Under the pieces are notes generated by a model. That model saw only the letters and a program-made list of their open reading frames with translations, did not search any database and was not told the origin of the DNA. Positions 16,491 through 25,475 of a DNA stretch of 64,000 nt are shown here, piece after piece; within the stretch, counting starts at the first letter, position 1; each line of letters opens with the position of its first letter. The position numbers were made by a program, and so were the translations under genes. The DNA is from Bordetella genomosp. 13. GTDB taxonomy: Bacteria; Pseudomonadota; Gammaproteobacteria; Burkholderiales; Burkholderiaceae_B. Location of the stretch: the NCBI RefSeq assembly GCF_007679965.1, contig NZ_VEHL01000001.1, forward strand, positions 62,001 to 126,000. Direction: 5' to 3'.

Positions 16491-17405
16491 GTGAACCTGT
16501 TCCTGAACGGTGCCGCGCAGCTGGGTCGCCAACTGCTGGCCGTGGCCGTGATCTCCTTCACGCTTTTCCTGCTGGTGCGTGCGGCGCCTGGCGACATCAC
16601 CGACTACTACGCGGCGCGCGGCGACTACGACGCCGCGGCCCTGGCGTCCCTGCGGTCCGACCTTGGCCTGGACCGCAGCCTGGCGGTGCAGTTCGAACGC
16701 TGGCTGGGCAACGCCGCGCAGGGCGAGTTCGGCGAGTCCATGCGGTTCGGTTCGCCGGTGGGCGCCATGCTGCGCGATGCCTTGCCGCATACCCTCAGGC
16801 TGGCGGCGCTCAGCCTGGCAGTGGGACTGGCGCTGGGCGTCGGGCTGGCCGTGGCGGCGCTGGCTTGGCCGCGGCTGCGCCTGGGCCCGGTGATCGAAGG
16901 GCTCAACGTGTGGTCCGTCGCCGTACCCAGCTTCTGTACCGGCGTGCTGGGCATCCTGGTGTTCTCGATCTGGCTCAAATGGCTGCCCATACGCGGGCAG
17001 ATGCTGCTGCCGATCCTCATCCTGGGACTGGACATCGCGGGGCAGATCGCCAAACCCCTGTACGAAGAACTCAAGGAGACCACGCGGGCCGGCTTCGTGC
17101 GCACCGCGCGCGCCAAGGGCCTGCCCGCCTGGCGCATCACCTGGCGCCATATCCTGCCCAATTGCCTGTCGCAGGTCATCGCCCTGTCCGGCGTCATCCT
17201 CGGCGGTCTGGTGGGCGGCGCGTTGACGATGGAAGCGCTGTTCGCGCACCCGGGCCTGGGCGGACTGACGCTGGAGGCCATACGCAGCCGCGACTATCCC
17301 GTCATACAGGTCGCGGTCATGGCGCTGGCTTCCTTCGTCGTCCTGGTCAATCTGGCCGCGGCCGCGCTGCAGCGCTGGGCGGATCCGCGCCTGGCGCGGC
17401 ACTAG
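16491..17405 (+). CDS. ABC transporter permease, DppB type
   Basis: This 304-residue permease partners the preceding DppC-type subunit. The N-terminus (LLAVAVISFTLFLLVRAAPGD) and the ATPase-docking loop RTARAKGLPAWRITWRHILPN are family features, and LEALFAHPGLGGL-like sequence (MEALFAHPGLGGLTLEAI) follows. The start is GTG 16491, three bases after the upstream stop. The subunit order C then B is reversed relative to most dpp and opp operons. Confidence 0.9.
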   Translation: MNLFLNGAAQLGRQLLAVAVISFTLFLLVRAAPGDITDYYAARGDYDAAALASLRSDLGLDRSLAVQFERWLGNAAQGEFGESMRFGSPVGAMLRDALPHTLRLAALSLAVGLALGVGLAVAALAWPRLRLGPVIEGLNVWSVAVPSFCTGVLGILVFSIWLKWLPIRGQMLLPILILGLDIAGQIAKPLYEELKETTRAGFVRTARAKGLPAWRITWRHILPNCLSQVIALSGVILGGLVGGALTMEALFAHPGLGGLTLEAIRSRDYPVIQVAVMALASFVVLVNLAAAALQRWADPRLARH

Positions 17406-17430
17406 GGTCGTCTACGCTGAATCCCCTCAT

Positions 17431-19119
17431 ATGCCTCATCCTCTGCTTTCCATACGCAACCTTTGCGCGGACCATCGCGGCACCCGCATCCTGCATGACG
17501 TCGCGCTGGATATCCATGCCGGCGAATCGCTCGGCCTGATCGGCGAGTCCGGCAGCGGCAAGTCGCTCACGTCGCTGGCCTGTCTCGGCCTGCTGCCCGA
17601 CGAGATCGCGCCCGTGGGCAGCATCCGCTACAAGGACACTGAACTGATGCAGCTGGATGAAGCCGCCTGGCGCGCGGTACGGGGGCGGCAGATCGGCATC
17701 GTGTTCCAGGATCCCATGGCGTCGCTCAATCCCATCATGACGGTGGGCGCTCAGATACTGGAGAACCTGAAGCCCGTGGCGGGCGAGCGGCGAGCCGCTC
17801 GCAAGGCGCGCGTCATCGCGCTGCTCGACGAGGTCGGTCTGCCGGATCCGGGTGCCACGTTCGACCGCCATCCCTTCGAACTGTCCGGCGGCCAGCAGCA
17901 GCGCGCCATGATCGCCATGACCCTGGCGGCCCAGCCCGCGTTGCTGATCGCCGACGAACCGACGACGGCACTGGACGTCACCACGCAGGCGCAGATCCTG
18001 GCGCTGCTGCGCGGGATACAGCGCCGGCGCGGCATGGCCCTGCTGTTCATTTCCCACGACCTGGACGCCGTGCTGGCCATGTCGGACCGCGTGGCGGTGA
18101 TGTGCAAGGGCCATCTGGTCGAACAGGGGCCGGCGGCCGACATCCTGCGCACGCCCCGGCATGCGTACACCCGCACGCTGGTGGCGGCGCATACCGCGCA
18201 TGGCCTGCCGGCGAACCCGCCGCGGCGGCGGGCCGTCTTCGGCGCCACCGGTGCGGACGACACGGCGCTGGCGCTCGACGGCGTTTGCGTGGGCTATGGC
18301 CGCTGGCGTCCCAAGCGCGCGTTGCGGGACGTCTCGCTTCGCCTGCAGGCCGGCACCACGCTCGGTATCGCGGGCGAATCGGGATCGGGCAAGAGCACGC
18401 TGGCCCAGGCGGTCATGGGGCTGCTCGCGCCCAGTGCCGGCACCGTGCGCGTCTTCGGCATGGATCCGGTCGACAGACGCTCGCGTCGCGCCTTCGCACA
18501 GGTGTGCCAGTACGTGTTCCAGGACACCTCGGGCAGCCTGAATCCGCGCCGCACGCTGTTCCAGACGCTGGCCGAGCCGCTGTCGGCGCTGGGTATCGGC
18601 GACGGTCAGCGCCGCCGGTGCGGCGCCATGCTCGAGGAAGTCGGGCTCGACCCCGCCCTGCTCGATCGTCATCCGCACCAGTTGTCCGGCGGCCAGCGCC
18701 AACGTGTAGTCATTGCCCGGGCCCTGGCCATGCGGCCGCGCGTGCTGGTGTGCGACGAGCCGGTGTCCGCGCTGGACGCCACGGTGCGCAACCAGATCCT
18801 GATGCTGCTGGCCGCGCTGCGGCGGCAGCATGGCCTGACGCTGGTGTTCATCGGGCACGACCTTAACGTCATGGCGTCTCTGGTCGACGAAGTGCTGGTG
18901 ATGCGCCAGGGCGAGGTCGTGGAGCATGGCGCGACCGGGGACGTGTTCGGCAATCCGCGCCACGCGTACACGCGGGCGCTGCTGCAGGCGGGACGATTGT
19001 CAGCGGGCCTGGATCCCAGCCCGTTGTGTCATCGCACGCCCGCGCCGCCGGTGGCCGGCATGGCCATGGCCAGCGCGAGGCTTATCGACGCGGTGTGTCC
19101 GAAGGCCGCTTCGTGCTAG
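17431..19119 (+). CDS. ABC transporter ATPase, two fused nucleotide-binding domains
   Basis: This 562-residue protein carries both ATPase halves that DppD and DppF provide separately. The first domain has Walker A GESGSGKSLTS (38-48), signature LSGGQQQR and Walker B LLIADEPTTALD. The second has Walker A GESGSGKSTLAQ near 316, signature LSGGQRQR and VLVCDEPVSALD. Both are complete, so both should hydrolyse ATP. It energises the two permeases encoded just upstream. The gap to the upstream gene is 25 nt. Confidence 0.93.
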   Translation: MPHPLLSIRNLCADHRGTRILHDVALDIHAGESLGLIGESGSGKSLTSLACLGLLPDEIAPVGSIRYKDTELMQLDEAAWRAVRGRQIGIVFQDPMASLNPIMTVGAQILENLKPVAGERRAARKARVIALLDEVGLPDPGATFDRHPFELSGGQQQRAMIAMTLAAQPALLIADEPTTALDVTTQAQILALLRGIQRRRGMALLFISHDLDAVLAMSDRVAVMCKGHLVEQGPAADILRTPRHAYTRTLVAAHTAHGLPANPPRRRAVFGATGADDTALALDGVCVGYGRWRPKRALRDVSLRLQAGTTLGIAGESGSGKSTLAQAVMGLLAPSAGTVRVFGMDPVDRRSRRAFAQVCQYVFQDTSGSLNPRRTLFQTLAEPLSALGIGDGQRRRCGAMLEEVGLDPALLDRHPHQLSGGQRQRVVIARALAMRPRVLVCDEPVSALDATVRNQILMLLAALRRQHGLTLVFIGHDLNVMASLVDEVLVMRQGEVVEHGATGDVFGNPRHAYTRALLQAGRLSAGLDPSPLCHRTPAPPVAGMAMASARLIDAVCPKAASC

Positions 19120-19213
19120 CGGCCCGGCGGGCCTGGAATCGGCCGTCGTGCGGCACGGGCGCGCGTGGCGCCCGCCCGTCGCCGTCGCCTACAGCTACTG
19201 ACAGGAGAACCAT

Positions 19214-20563
19214 GTGACGGCAGGATCAACCATCGACAGCGCGCGCCGCGTCGTATTCGTATGCTGCGACGGGCTGGCGCGCGACTGGATCACGCCCGAC
19301 CTCATGCCGGCGCTGCATGCGTTCTTGGCGGCGTCGACCTCGTGCGCTGCGCATCATGCGGTATTCCCGTCCGTCACCCGCGTGTCGGCCGCCAGCGTGG
19401 CGACGGGGTGCCTGCCCGCCAGCCATGGCCTGCACGGCAACCGCATGGGCCTGCCCGAGGACGGGAAGATCGTGGTCCGCGACGTAGGCCATCCTGATTT
19501 TCGCGCCCACATGCGGCGCGCCACCGGCAGCACGCTGCGTGTGCCGACGCTGGCGCAGCGCGTGGCGGGCAAGGGCGGCTTCATCGCCTATTCGAACGTG
19601 TCGCCCGGGGCGGCCTATTTCCTGGATCCCGACCACTTCGGGCACGTCTATCATCGGGCGGGTTCGTACGCGCCGGGCGGCCAGCCGATCACCGGCCTCG
19701 AGGCGCTGGACGTCTCACACGATCTGGCGGGCGACCGGGCCATGACGCGGCGTTTCTGCGAGGACATCCTTCCCACACGCAAACCGGCGATTGCGCTGCT
19801 ATGGCTCTCCAATCCTGACTTGACCATGCATGCCGTGCCGCTGGGCAGCGCGATGCACGTGGACGCACTGCGGCAGACCGACCAGCGGGTGGCGGAGGTG
19901 ATCGCCGCCGTCGAGGGACTGCGCACGGATGGCGCGGACGTCCTGCTGATGGTCGGGTCCGACCACGGTCAGGAATCCATCGGCGGCTATGTGAATGTCG
20001 AGGCCTGGCTGTGTGCGCACGGCCTGCAGGACGAGGTGCTGACGGGGCAGGTCGCGGTCGCGGGCCAGGGCACCGCCGCACTGCTGTATGCCGTCGGTGC
20101 TGCACGGGCCCGCGTGGCCGCCGTTCTCGGTCGCCTGGCCGAAGCGCCGTGGGTGGACGCCGTCGTGGCGGCGCACGAACTGCCGCGCGTGGGGCTCTCC
20201 GATGGCCAGGGAATCGTGGCCGCGATCAATACCGCGCGGACGGCGCACGAGAATCCGCATGGCGTGCGAGGCATGCGCTGGTCCGTCGTTGAACCGGGCA
20301 AGCCAGGCCAGCCCGGGGTTGGCCAGCATGGCGGCTGGGGGCCGGACGAGACGCGGCCGTTCCTGGCGCTCAATCATGCGGCCTATCCGCCGGCCGTCCT
20401 GTCCAGCCCAACCAGCCTGATCGACATTGCCCCCACCGCGCTTGACTTCCTGGGTATCGCGGCGGAGGGCATCGACGGTCTATCCATAGCCCGGCTATTG
20501 CACGCACCGGATGTCGAGCCGCGCGTTCTACTGCCGACGATGGCGGCGCGCTGCATGCCGTAG
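19214..20563 (+). CDS. Alkaline-phosphatase-superfamily phosphodiesterase or phosphonate hydrolase
   Basis: This is a 449-residue metal-dependent hydrolase of the nucleotide-pyrophosphatase/phosphodiesterase type. Metal ligand Asp19 is in VFVCCDGLARDW and the nucleophile Thr55 is in FPSVTRVSAASVATG. The second metal site is LMVGSDHGQESIGG, and the late His is in VGQHGGWGPDETRPF. The start is GTG 19214 with AGGAG 19203-19207 at good spacing; the overlapping ATG is followed by a stop. There is no signal peptide, so it is cytoplasmic. It closes the operon that begins with the family-5 binding protein and may process the imported compound. The exact substrate cannot be read from the sequence. Confidence 0.8.
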   Translation: MTAGSTIDSARRVVFVCCDGLARDWITPDLMPALHAFLAASTSCAAHHAVFPSVTRVSAASVATGCLPASHGLHGNRMGLPEDGKIVVRDVGHPDFRAHMRRATGSTLRVPTLAQRVAGKGGFIAYSNVSPGAAYFLDPDHFGHVYHRAGSYAPGGQPITGLEALDVSHDLAGDRAMTRRFCEDILPTRKPAIALLWLSNPDLTMHAVPLGSAMHVDALRQTDQRVAEVIAAVEGLRTDGADVLLMVGSDHGQESIGGYVNVEAWLCAHGLQDEVLTGQVAVAGQGTAALLYAVGAARARVAAVLGRLAEAPWVDAVVAAHELPRVGLSDGQGIVAAINTARTAHENPHGVRGMRWSVVEPGKPGQPGVGQHGGWGPDETRPFLALNHAAYPPAVLSSPTSLIDIAPTALDFLGIAAEGIDGLSIARLLHAPDVEPRVLLPTMAARCMP

Positions 20564-20571
20564 TTCCGGGT

Positions 20572-20605
20572 CCCGGTCTCGAGTCCTTGCGGACACGAGA
20601 CCGGG
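20572..20605. terminator. Long perfect hairpin between convergent genes
   Basis: CCCGGTCTCG (20572-20581) pairs with CGAGACCGGG (20596-20605), and inside it GTCC (20583-20586) pairs with GGAC (20591-20594), with only an A-A mismatch between. It lies between the plus-strand phosphodiesterase and the minus-strand operon, where a bidirectional terminator is expected. No T-tract follows. Confidence 0.65.
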
Positions 20606-20665
20606 CTCGGGGCCGGGAGTGTCGATCCATCCGATCCGCGGCCGGCGTGCATGGAGTCCATGCGA

Positions 20666-21409
20666 TTACCCGATGGGGGCTGCCGCGGGCGCCACGGCCG
20701 CGCCTTCTATGCCGTGCCGCGCCAGCGCGTCGGCCACGAAGCCGCTGCGTTTCATGTCTTCCACGAAGGCGTGCAGCACCCGCGCCGCGGCGGCTCCCCG
20801 GCCACTGGGCAGTCCCATGGCCTGGCGTATCGTCATGAAGCTGCCGGGCAGCAAACGCAGCCCGCCATGGCGCTGCGCGTCCATCTCCAGTTGCTGCTTC
20901 ACGCCCGCCGCCACTTCCGTGCCTTCTGCCAGGAAGGTCTGCACCACCGTGGGCGACGTGGCCGCGCGCGTGATGGTGGCGTGCTTCAGTTCCCGCGTCA
21001 GGTACAGGTCGTAGGCGCTGCCCTTGCCCACCGTCACGCGATGCTCCGCGCGATCCACGTCGTCCATCGAGCGCAGCGGCGACGCGTCTTTGACCAGGTA
21101 TGCGCCTTCGATCAGCACATAGGCGTCCGTGAACGTGATGCTGGCGGCGCGCTTGGGATCGATGGCGAAGAAGCCGATGTCCGCCGCGTCGTCCGTCACG
21201 GTCTCCACGGCCTTGCCGGCGCTTTCCAGCACGACCAGTTCCAGCGATACGCCCAGGCGTTCGGCGAAGGCGTGGGCCAGGTCCACCGACACGCCGGCGG
21301 GCGCGCCCTGCGCGTCGCGCCGCGCAAGGATGGGGTTGCCCAGGTTGATGGTGGCGCGCAGCGGGCCGGTGGGCGTGAAGGCGGCGATGATGTCGGGAGA
21401 GATCTTCAT
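20666..21409 (-). CDS. Family-3-type solute-binding-like protein without a signal peptide
   Basis: This 247-residue protein has the two-lobed fold of amino-acid binding proteins (GPLRATINLGNPILARRDAQGAPAG, VSVDLAHAFAERLGV, ADIGFFAIDPKRA, FTDAYVLIEGAYLV). With the start at ATG 21409 there is no signal sequence. The upstream bases belong to the end of the hydrolase gene, so a longer exported form is unlikely. A cytoplasmic binding-type protein could be an enzyme, as with cyclohexadienyl dehydratases, or may reach the periplasm another way. It is the last gene of a five-gene minus-strand operon, 8 nt after the hydrolase gene. Confidence 0.75.
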   Translation of the reverse strand: MKISPDIIAAFTPTGPLRATINLGNPILARRDAQGAPAGVSVDLAHAFAERLGVSLELVVLESAGKAVETVTDDAADIGFFAIDPKRAASITFTDAYVLIEGAYLVKDASPLRSMDDVDRAEHRVTVGKGSAYDLYLTRELKHATITRAATSPTVVQTFLAEGTEVAAGVKQQLEMDAQRHGGLRLLPGSFMTIRQAMGLPSGRGAAAARVLHAFVEDMKRSGFVADALARHGIEGAAVAPAAAPIG

Positions 21410-21417
21410 GGTGGGGA

Positions 21418-22188
21418 TCAGACGCTGAAGCGTCGCAGTTGAGGGGCGCAGCACAGATCGATGCGCTCGGTGGTGAGGTCGTCGCCGAACCACGCGTTGA
21501 TGGCGGCCTGGCGTTCGGCGACGTAGACCGGCTGTCCGGCCGCGTCCAGCTTCATGCCGACGTCGTGGCCAGGCACGAGCAAGGTGTCCGGCTTGCGCCG
21601 CCACAGCGTCCAGATCTGCGCCACGCTGGCGTGGCTGGCGTCTCGGTCCAGGGTGTCGGCCACGGTGCCCGATACCAGTTCCGCGCGGTTCTTGGCGGCG
21701 TCGCCGGTGAACAGGATGGTCTGGTCGGCCGTATCGACGTAGAACAGCAGATGGCCCGGCGTGTGGCCGGGCGCGGCGATGGCGGTCATGCCGGGCAGGA
21801 AGGTCTCGCCGTCCTGCAGCGTGCGCACGCGGTCCAGGCGCGTCAGCTCGCGCACGTACAGTTCTGGCAGGGGGTTGAAGCCGGGCGGCTGCGCCGCGGC
21901 CCAGTCCAGTTCCTGCGCGCCGATCCACACGGTGGCGTTGGGAAACAGTGTGAAGTTGACGGCGTGGTCGTAGTGCGCATGCGTCAGCACCACGTCGGTG
22001 ATGGCCTCGGGCGCGACGCCGCAGCCATGCAGATGATGGCCCAGCAGGTGCCGCACGCCGAAGGCGCCTACGTCGACCAGGATGTTGCGCCCATCCTGCC
22101 GCAGCAGCGTGGTGGTGCTCCAGCCCAGCCCGCCGTGGCATACCGCGCGGCCGGGATAGCCCTGGATGAGGATGTCGATCTGGTACAT
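21418..22188 (-). CDS. Metallo-beta-lactamase-fold hydrolase
   Basis: This hydrolase of about 256 residues has the zinc-binding HAHYDH motif near 87-92, a further His in AAPGHTPGHLLFY, an Asp in LFTGDAAKN and a C-terminal His in LVPGHDVGM. The set is complete, so two metals are likely bound. It resembles quorum-lactonase-like and N-acyl hydrolase members, but the substrate is unknown. ATG 22188 follows GGAG at 5 nt. A GTG six bases upstream overlaps the preceding stop and is an alternative start. It follows a Bug receptor gene and probably acts on a compound captured by that receptor. Confidence 0.88.
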   Translation of the reverse strand: MYQIDILIQGYPGRAVCHGGLGWSTTTLLRQDGRNILVDVGAFGVRHLLGHHLHGCGVAPEAITDVVLTHAHYDHAVNFTLFPNATVWIGAQELDWAAAQPPGFNPLPELYVRELTRLDRVRTLQDGETFLPGMTAIAAPGHTPGHLLFYVDTADQTILFTGDAAKNRAELVSGTVADTLDRDASHASVAQIWTLWRRKPDTLLVPGHDVGMKLDAAGQPVYVAERQAAINAWFGDDLTTERIDLCCAPQLRRFSV

Positions 22189-22190
22189 GG

Positions 22191-23168
22191 TCACTCCGCC
22201 TTGACGTTGGCGTCCTTGATCAGCTTGCGGTAGCGCGCGAGGTCTTCCTTCATCTGCTGCGTGAAGGCCTCGGGCGTGCCGGCGACGATGTCGTTGCCGC
22301 CCTCGGTCGCCAGCTTCTGGACGATGTCGGGATCGCGGGCGGCTTGCACGACGGCATCATGCAGTTTGGCGATGATCCTGGGATCGGTGCCGGCCGGCGC
22401 CAGCAGGCCCTGGAATTGCGTGACCTCGAAATCCTTGTAGCCCAGTTCGCGCAGCGTGGGGATGTCGGGCAGGCCGGGGGCGCGGCGCGGGCCGGATACC
22501 GCATAGCCACGCAGCTTGCCGGAACGGATGTGCGGCGTGGCGGTCACCACGGTGTCGAACGTGAAGGTCAGCTGTCCGCCCAGCACATCGGTCAGCGCCT
22601 GCGCGTTGCCCTTGTACGGAATGTGCGACAGCTGCGTGCCGGTCTGCACGGCGAACAGTTCGCCCGCCAGGTGCCCGCCCGCCCCGACGCCTGCCGACCC
22701 GTACGTGACGGTGCCCGGCGACTTCTTCGCGGCGGCGATCAGGTCGGGAATGCCCTGTATCTTCGACTGCTGCGGCACGACCAGCACGTACTGGTAGCTG
22801 GTGATCTGGCTGATGGGCGCGAAGTCCTTGATCGGATCGTAGGGCGTCCTGGCGTACAGCGAGGGGTTCACGACCAGCGGGCCGCTGGCATCCAGCAGCA
22901 GCGTGTAGCCGTCGGGTGCGGCCTTGGCGACCATGTCGGTGCCTATCATGCCGTTGGCGCCGGGCTTGTTCTCGACCACCACGGTCGCGCCCAGATCCTT
23001 GGTCATGCGCGCGGCCATGACGCGCGCCGTGATGTCGGCCGCGCCGCCCGCCACGTAGGGCACGATCATGCGGATCGGCTTGTCGGGATACTCGGCCATT
23101 GCAGCGGGGCTGGACGCGATGGCCGTAGTGGCCAGTGCGAAGGCCGCGATCAGATGGGTTCTCTTCAT
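22191..23168 (-). CDS. Bug-family (TctC-type) tripartite tricarboxylate receptor
   Basis: This is a 325-residue periplasmic binding protein. Its signal peptide MKRTHLIAAFALATTAIASS ends near AMAEYPDKPIRMIVPY. The family pattern follows: GGAADITARVMAARM, VVENKPGANGMIGTDMVAKAAPDGYTLL, and LPDIPTLRELGY. ATG 23168 has GGAG upstream. No TctA or TctB membrane partner is present nearby, which is normal for the large Bug families of Bordetella and relatives. It is the third gene of the operon after another bug gene and a dehydrogenase. The ligand is probably an organic acid. Confidence 0.93.
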   Translation of the reverse strand: MKRTHLIAAFALATTAIASSPAAMAEYPDKPIRMIVPYVAGGAADITARVMAARMTKDLGATVVVENKPGANGMIGTDMVAKAAPDGYTLLLDASGPLVVNPSLYARTPYDPIKDFAPISQITSYQYVLVVPQQSKIQGIPDLIAAAKKSPGTVTYGSAGVGAGGHLAGELFAVQTGTQLSHIPYKGNAQALTDVLGGQLTFTFDTVVTATPHIRSGKLRGYAVSGPRRAPGLPDIPTLRELGYKDFEVTQFQGLLAPAGTDPRIIAKLHDAVVQAARDPDIVQKLATEGGNDIVAGTPEAFTQQMKEDLARYRKLIKDANVKAE

Positions 23169-23256
23169 GTTGTCTCCTCGGGTGGCGCATCGCGCCGGTG
23201 CGCCGGGGTTCGCGCGTTGACGTCCCCGCATGGGCGCGCCTGTGGTCGGCGCTCGC

Positions 23257-24294
23257 TCAGCCGGCGTGCTTCTGCAGCAGCGCCAGCACGTCGGCATCGA
23301 TGGCGATGCCGTGTTCGCGCTGCGACGCCATGCGCGCCAGCTCGATCTCGCCGGGCTGGATGACGGGGCGCGAGGCGTCGGCGGGCGGGCTGTCGTGCAG
23401 GATCGCGGCGAAGTCGTTCATGCGCTCCGCCAGCCATTGCGTGGATCCCAGGCGGCGCGTGTCGATCAGCAGGAAGAAATGGCCCAGGTTCTGCGGTTGG
23501 TCCGGCGCATCGACCCAGGATTTCACGTGCGTCAGATAGGCGGCGTTGGACAGCAGTCCGGCGAACAGATCGACCATCAGCGCCAGCCCATAGCCCTTGT
23601 GGCCGCCGATGGGCTGCAGGAAGCCGTCGAGGGCTTGCCTGGGATCAGTGGTGGGCAGGCCCTGCGCGTCGGTGGCCCAGCTGTCGGGAATGGCCGTGCC
23701 GGCCTTCAGGGCGTTGCGGATCTTGGCGCGGGCGACCACGCTCATCGCCATGTCCAGCAGGAAATGCTTGCCGCCGGGGTTGGGCACGCCGAAGCCGATG
23801 GGGCTGTTGCCCACGCGCGCATCGGTGCCGCCCCAGGGCGCGATGGTGGTGGTGGCGTTGCTGCCGATGATGCTGGCGTAGCCGGCCTCGGCGGCCAAGA
23901 GGCCATACGGCGAGATGGGACCGAAGTGGTTGCTGTTGCGGGCGAAGGCGATGCCCACGCCGCAGGTCTCGGCCGCGGCCATGGCGGCGCGCAGCGCGTG
24001 CATGCCGACCAGCGGGCCCACGCCGTTGTCGCCGTCGATCAGGCGGATGGCGGGCGCGGGGCTTTGCACCTGGACATTGGCGCGGGCGTTGATGCCCTGC
24101 ACCTGCAGTCGCTCGCCATACGACTCGATGCGCGACAGGCCATGGGTGGACAGGCCGAACAGGTCGGCCAGCACCAGGACTTCCGCGACGTCCGCCGCAT
24201 CCGCGTGCGGCAGGCCCAGGCCTTGGAACGCCTGGATGCCCAGGGCCTTGAGTTCGATTTCGGGGACGAGGACTTTCTCACGAGCGTTGGGCAT
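23257..24294 (-). CDS. Malate/L-lactate dehydrogenase-family oxidoreductase
   Basis: This 345-residue NAD(P)-dependent oxidoreductase of the Ldh2/YlbC-type family is structurally unrelated to classical lactate dehydrogenase. Typical motifs are STHGLSRIESY near 54-64, NSNHFGPISPYG, SNATTTIAPWGGTDARVGNSP, and GGHKGYGLALMVDLFAGLL. ATG 24294 is preceded by AGGAAG; a longer upstream frame adds unconserved residues. It lies between two bug genes and probably oxidises the 2-hydroxy acid they bring in, though members also reduce ureidoglycolate, sulfolactate and imino acids. Confidence 0.9.
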   Translation of the reverse strand: MPNAREKVLVPEIELKALGIQAFQGLGLPHADAADVAEVLVLADLFGLSTHGLSRIESYGERLQVQGINARANVQVQSPAPAIRLIDGDNGVGPLVGMHALRAAMAAAETCGVGIAFARNSNHFGPISPYGLLAAEAGYASIIGSNATTTIAPWGGTDARVGNSPIGFGVPNPGGKHFLLDMAMSVVARAKIRNALKAGTAIPDSWATDAQGLPTTDPRQALDGFLQPIGGHKGYGLALMVDLFAGLLSNAAYLTHVKSWVDAPDQPQNLGHFFLLIDTRRLGSTQWLAERMNDFAAILHDSPPADASRPVIQPGEIELARMASQREHGIAIDADVLALLQKHAG

Positions 24295-24320
24295 GCTGAT
24301 TCTTCCTGATGAGGATGGGG

Positions 24321-25322
24321 TCATTCGATGGAGAGGCGCGCGTCTTTCACGACCTTGCTCCAGCGCTTTTCTTCCGCGTCGATGAACGCGGCGAATTCCG
24401 CCGGGCCGGCGCCGGAGGGCTCACTGGCGTCGTGCGCCAGGCGGGTGCGCACGGCATCGGTGGCCAGTGCCTTGGTGGCGGCCTGGTGCAGGCGTGCGAT
24501 CACGGGCGACGGCGTGCCGGCGGGCGCCAGCAGGCCGAACCATTGCGAGCTTTCGAAGCCCGGATAGCCCTGTTCGGCCACGGTGGGCACGTCGGGCAGC
24601 ACGGGCAGGCGCTGCTCGGAGCCCACGGCGATGATGCGGATGCTGCCGGCCTGCGCGTGCGGCAACAGGCCCGGCGTGCCGGCGGCGGCCGCGTCGATGT
24701 TGCCGGCCAGCAGGTCGTTCACCTGCGCGCCGGTGCCCTTGTAGGGCACGTGCAGCACGTCGATGCTGGCGGCCGTCTTCAGCATCTCGAAGGCCAGGTG
24801 GCCCGCGCTGCCGTTGCCGGCCGAGCCGTAATTGAGCTCGCCCGGCTTGGCCCTGGCCATCTGTACGAACTCGGGCAGCGTCCTGGCCGGCAGCTTGCCG
24901 CCGACGGCGAACACCATGGGCAGCTTGGCCAGCAGCACGATGGGCGCGAAGCTCTTGCGCGCATCGTAGTTCAGCCTGGGCATCATGGTCGGGTTGACCG
25001 CCAGCGTGCCCACGTGGCCCAGGATCAGCGTGTAGCCGTCGGGCGTGGCGCGCGCCGCCTCGGTGGTGGCGATGGTGCCCTGCCCGCCGCCCTTGTTCTC
25101 CACGATGATCTGCTGGCCCAGGTCGCGCGACATCTCGGCGGCGACGGCACGCGCCACCACATCGGAACTGCCGCCCGGGCCATAGGGCACCAGCAGGCGG
25201 ATCGGGCGTTCGGGCCAGTCGGCGGCCCGAGCGTGCGCGGGGAAGACGCCGGCGGAAAGGGCAGCCAGGGCAGTGGCGAGGGCGGCCAGGCGCCGCGGGA
25301 AAAGGCAGTGAAGCGAGGGCAT
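24321..25322 (-). CDS. Bug-family (TctC-type) receptor
   Basis: This 333-residue periplasmic receptor has a signal peptide (RRLAALATALAALSAGVFPAHARA) just before ADWPERPIRLLVPYGPGG. Family motifs are GSSDVVARAVAAEMSRDLG, IIVENKGGGQGTIAT, ATPDGYTLILG and LPDVPTVAEQGYPGF. It is the first gene of the minus-strand operon and is divergent from the LysR gene. ATG 25322 was chosen because it yields the signal peptide; the open frame upstream overlaps the LysR gene antisense. Confidence 0.93.
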   Translation of the reverse strand: MPSLHCLFPRRLAALATALAALSAGVFPAHARAADWPERPIRLLVPYGPGGSSDVVARAVAAEMSRDLGQQIIVENKGGGQGTIATTEAARATPDGYTLILGHVGTLAVNPTMMPRLNYDARKSFAPIVLLAKLPMVFAVGGKLPARTLPEFVQMARAKPGELNYGSAGNGSAGHLAFEMLKTAASIDVLHVPYKGTGAQVNDLLAGNIDAAAAGTPGLLPHAQAGSIRIIAVGSEQRLPVLPDVPTVAEQGYPGFESSQWFGLLAPAGTPSPVIARLHQAATKALATDAVRTRLAHDASEPSGAGPAEFAAFIDAEEKRWSKVVKDARLSIE

Positions 25323-25475
25323 CGATGAGGTCTCCGTATGAGCTCTCACCAGGGCGAGTCGCGCCGTGCGCGACGATCCGGTGAGCGCCGCCTCTTGGAG
25401 CGGCTGACGGCTATCGTGCCCAAGCCTCAATATCGAGTAAAGTGCAAAAATTCGATCTATTCTTGTCAAAAACGC

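Noticed and set aside
14143..17402. Long minus-strand frames (521 and 600 codons) opposite the ABC transporter genes.
   Set aside because: Low-complexity Arg/Gln/His-rich translation; the plus-strand genes are clear family members with coupled starts.
20666..22141. A 491-codon minus-strand frame spanning the binding-protein gene and the MBL gene.
   Set aside because: Only its C-terminal half, from the ATG at 21409, reads as a protein. The N-terminal half is an out-of-frame reading of the MBL hydrolase gene.
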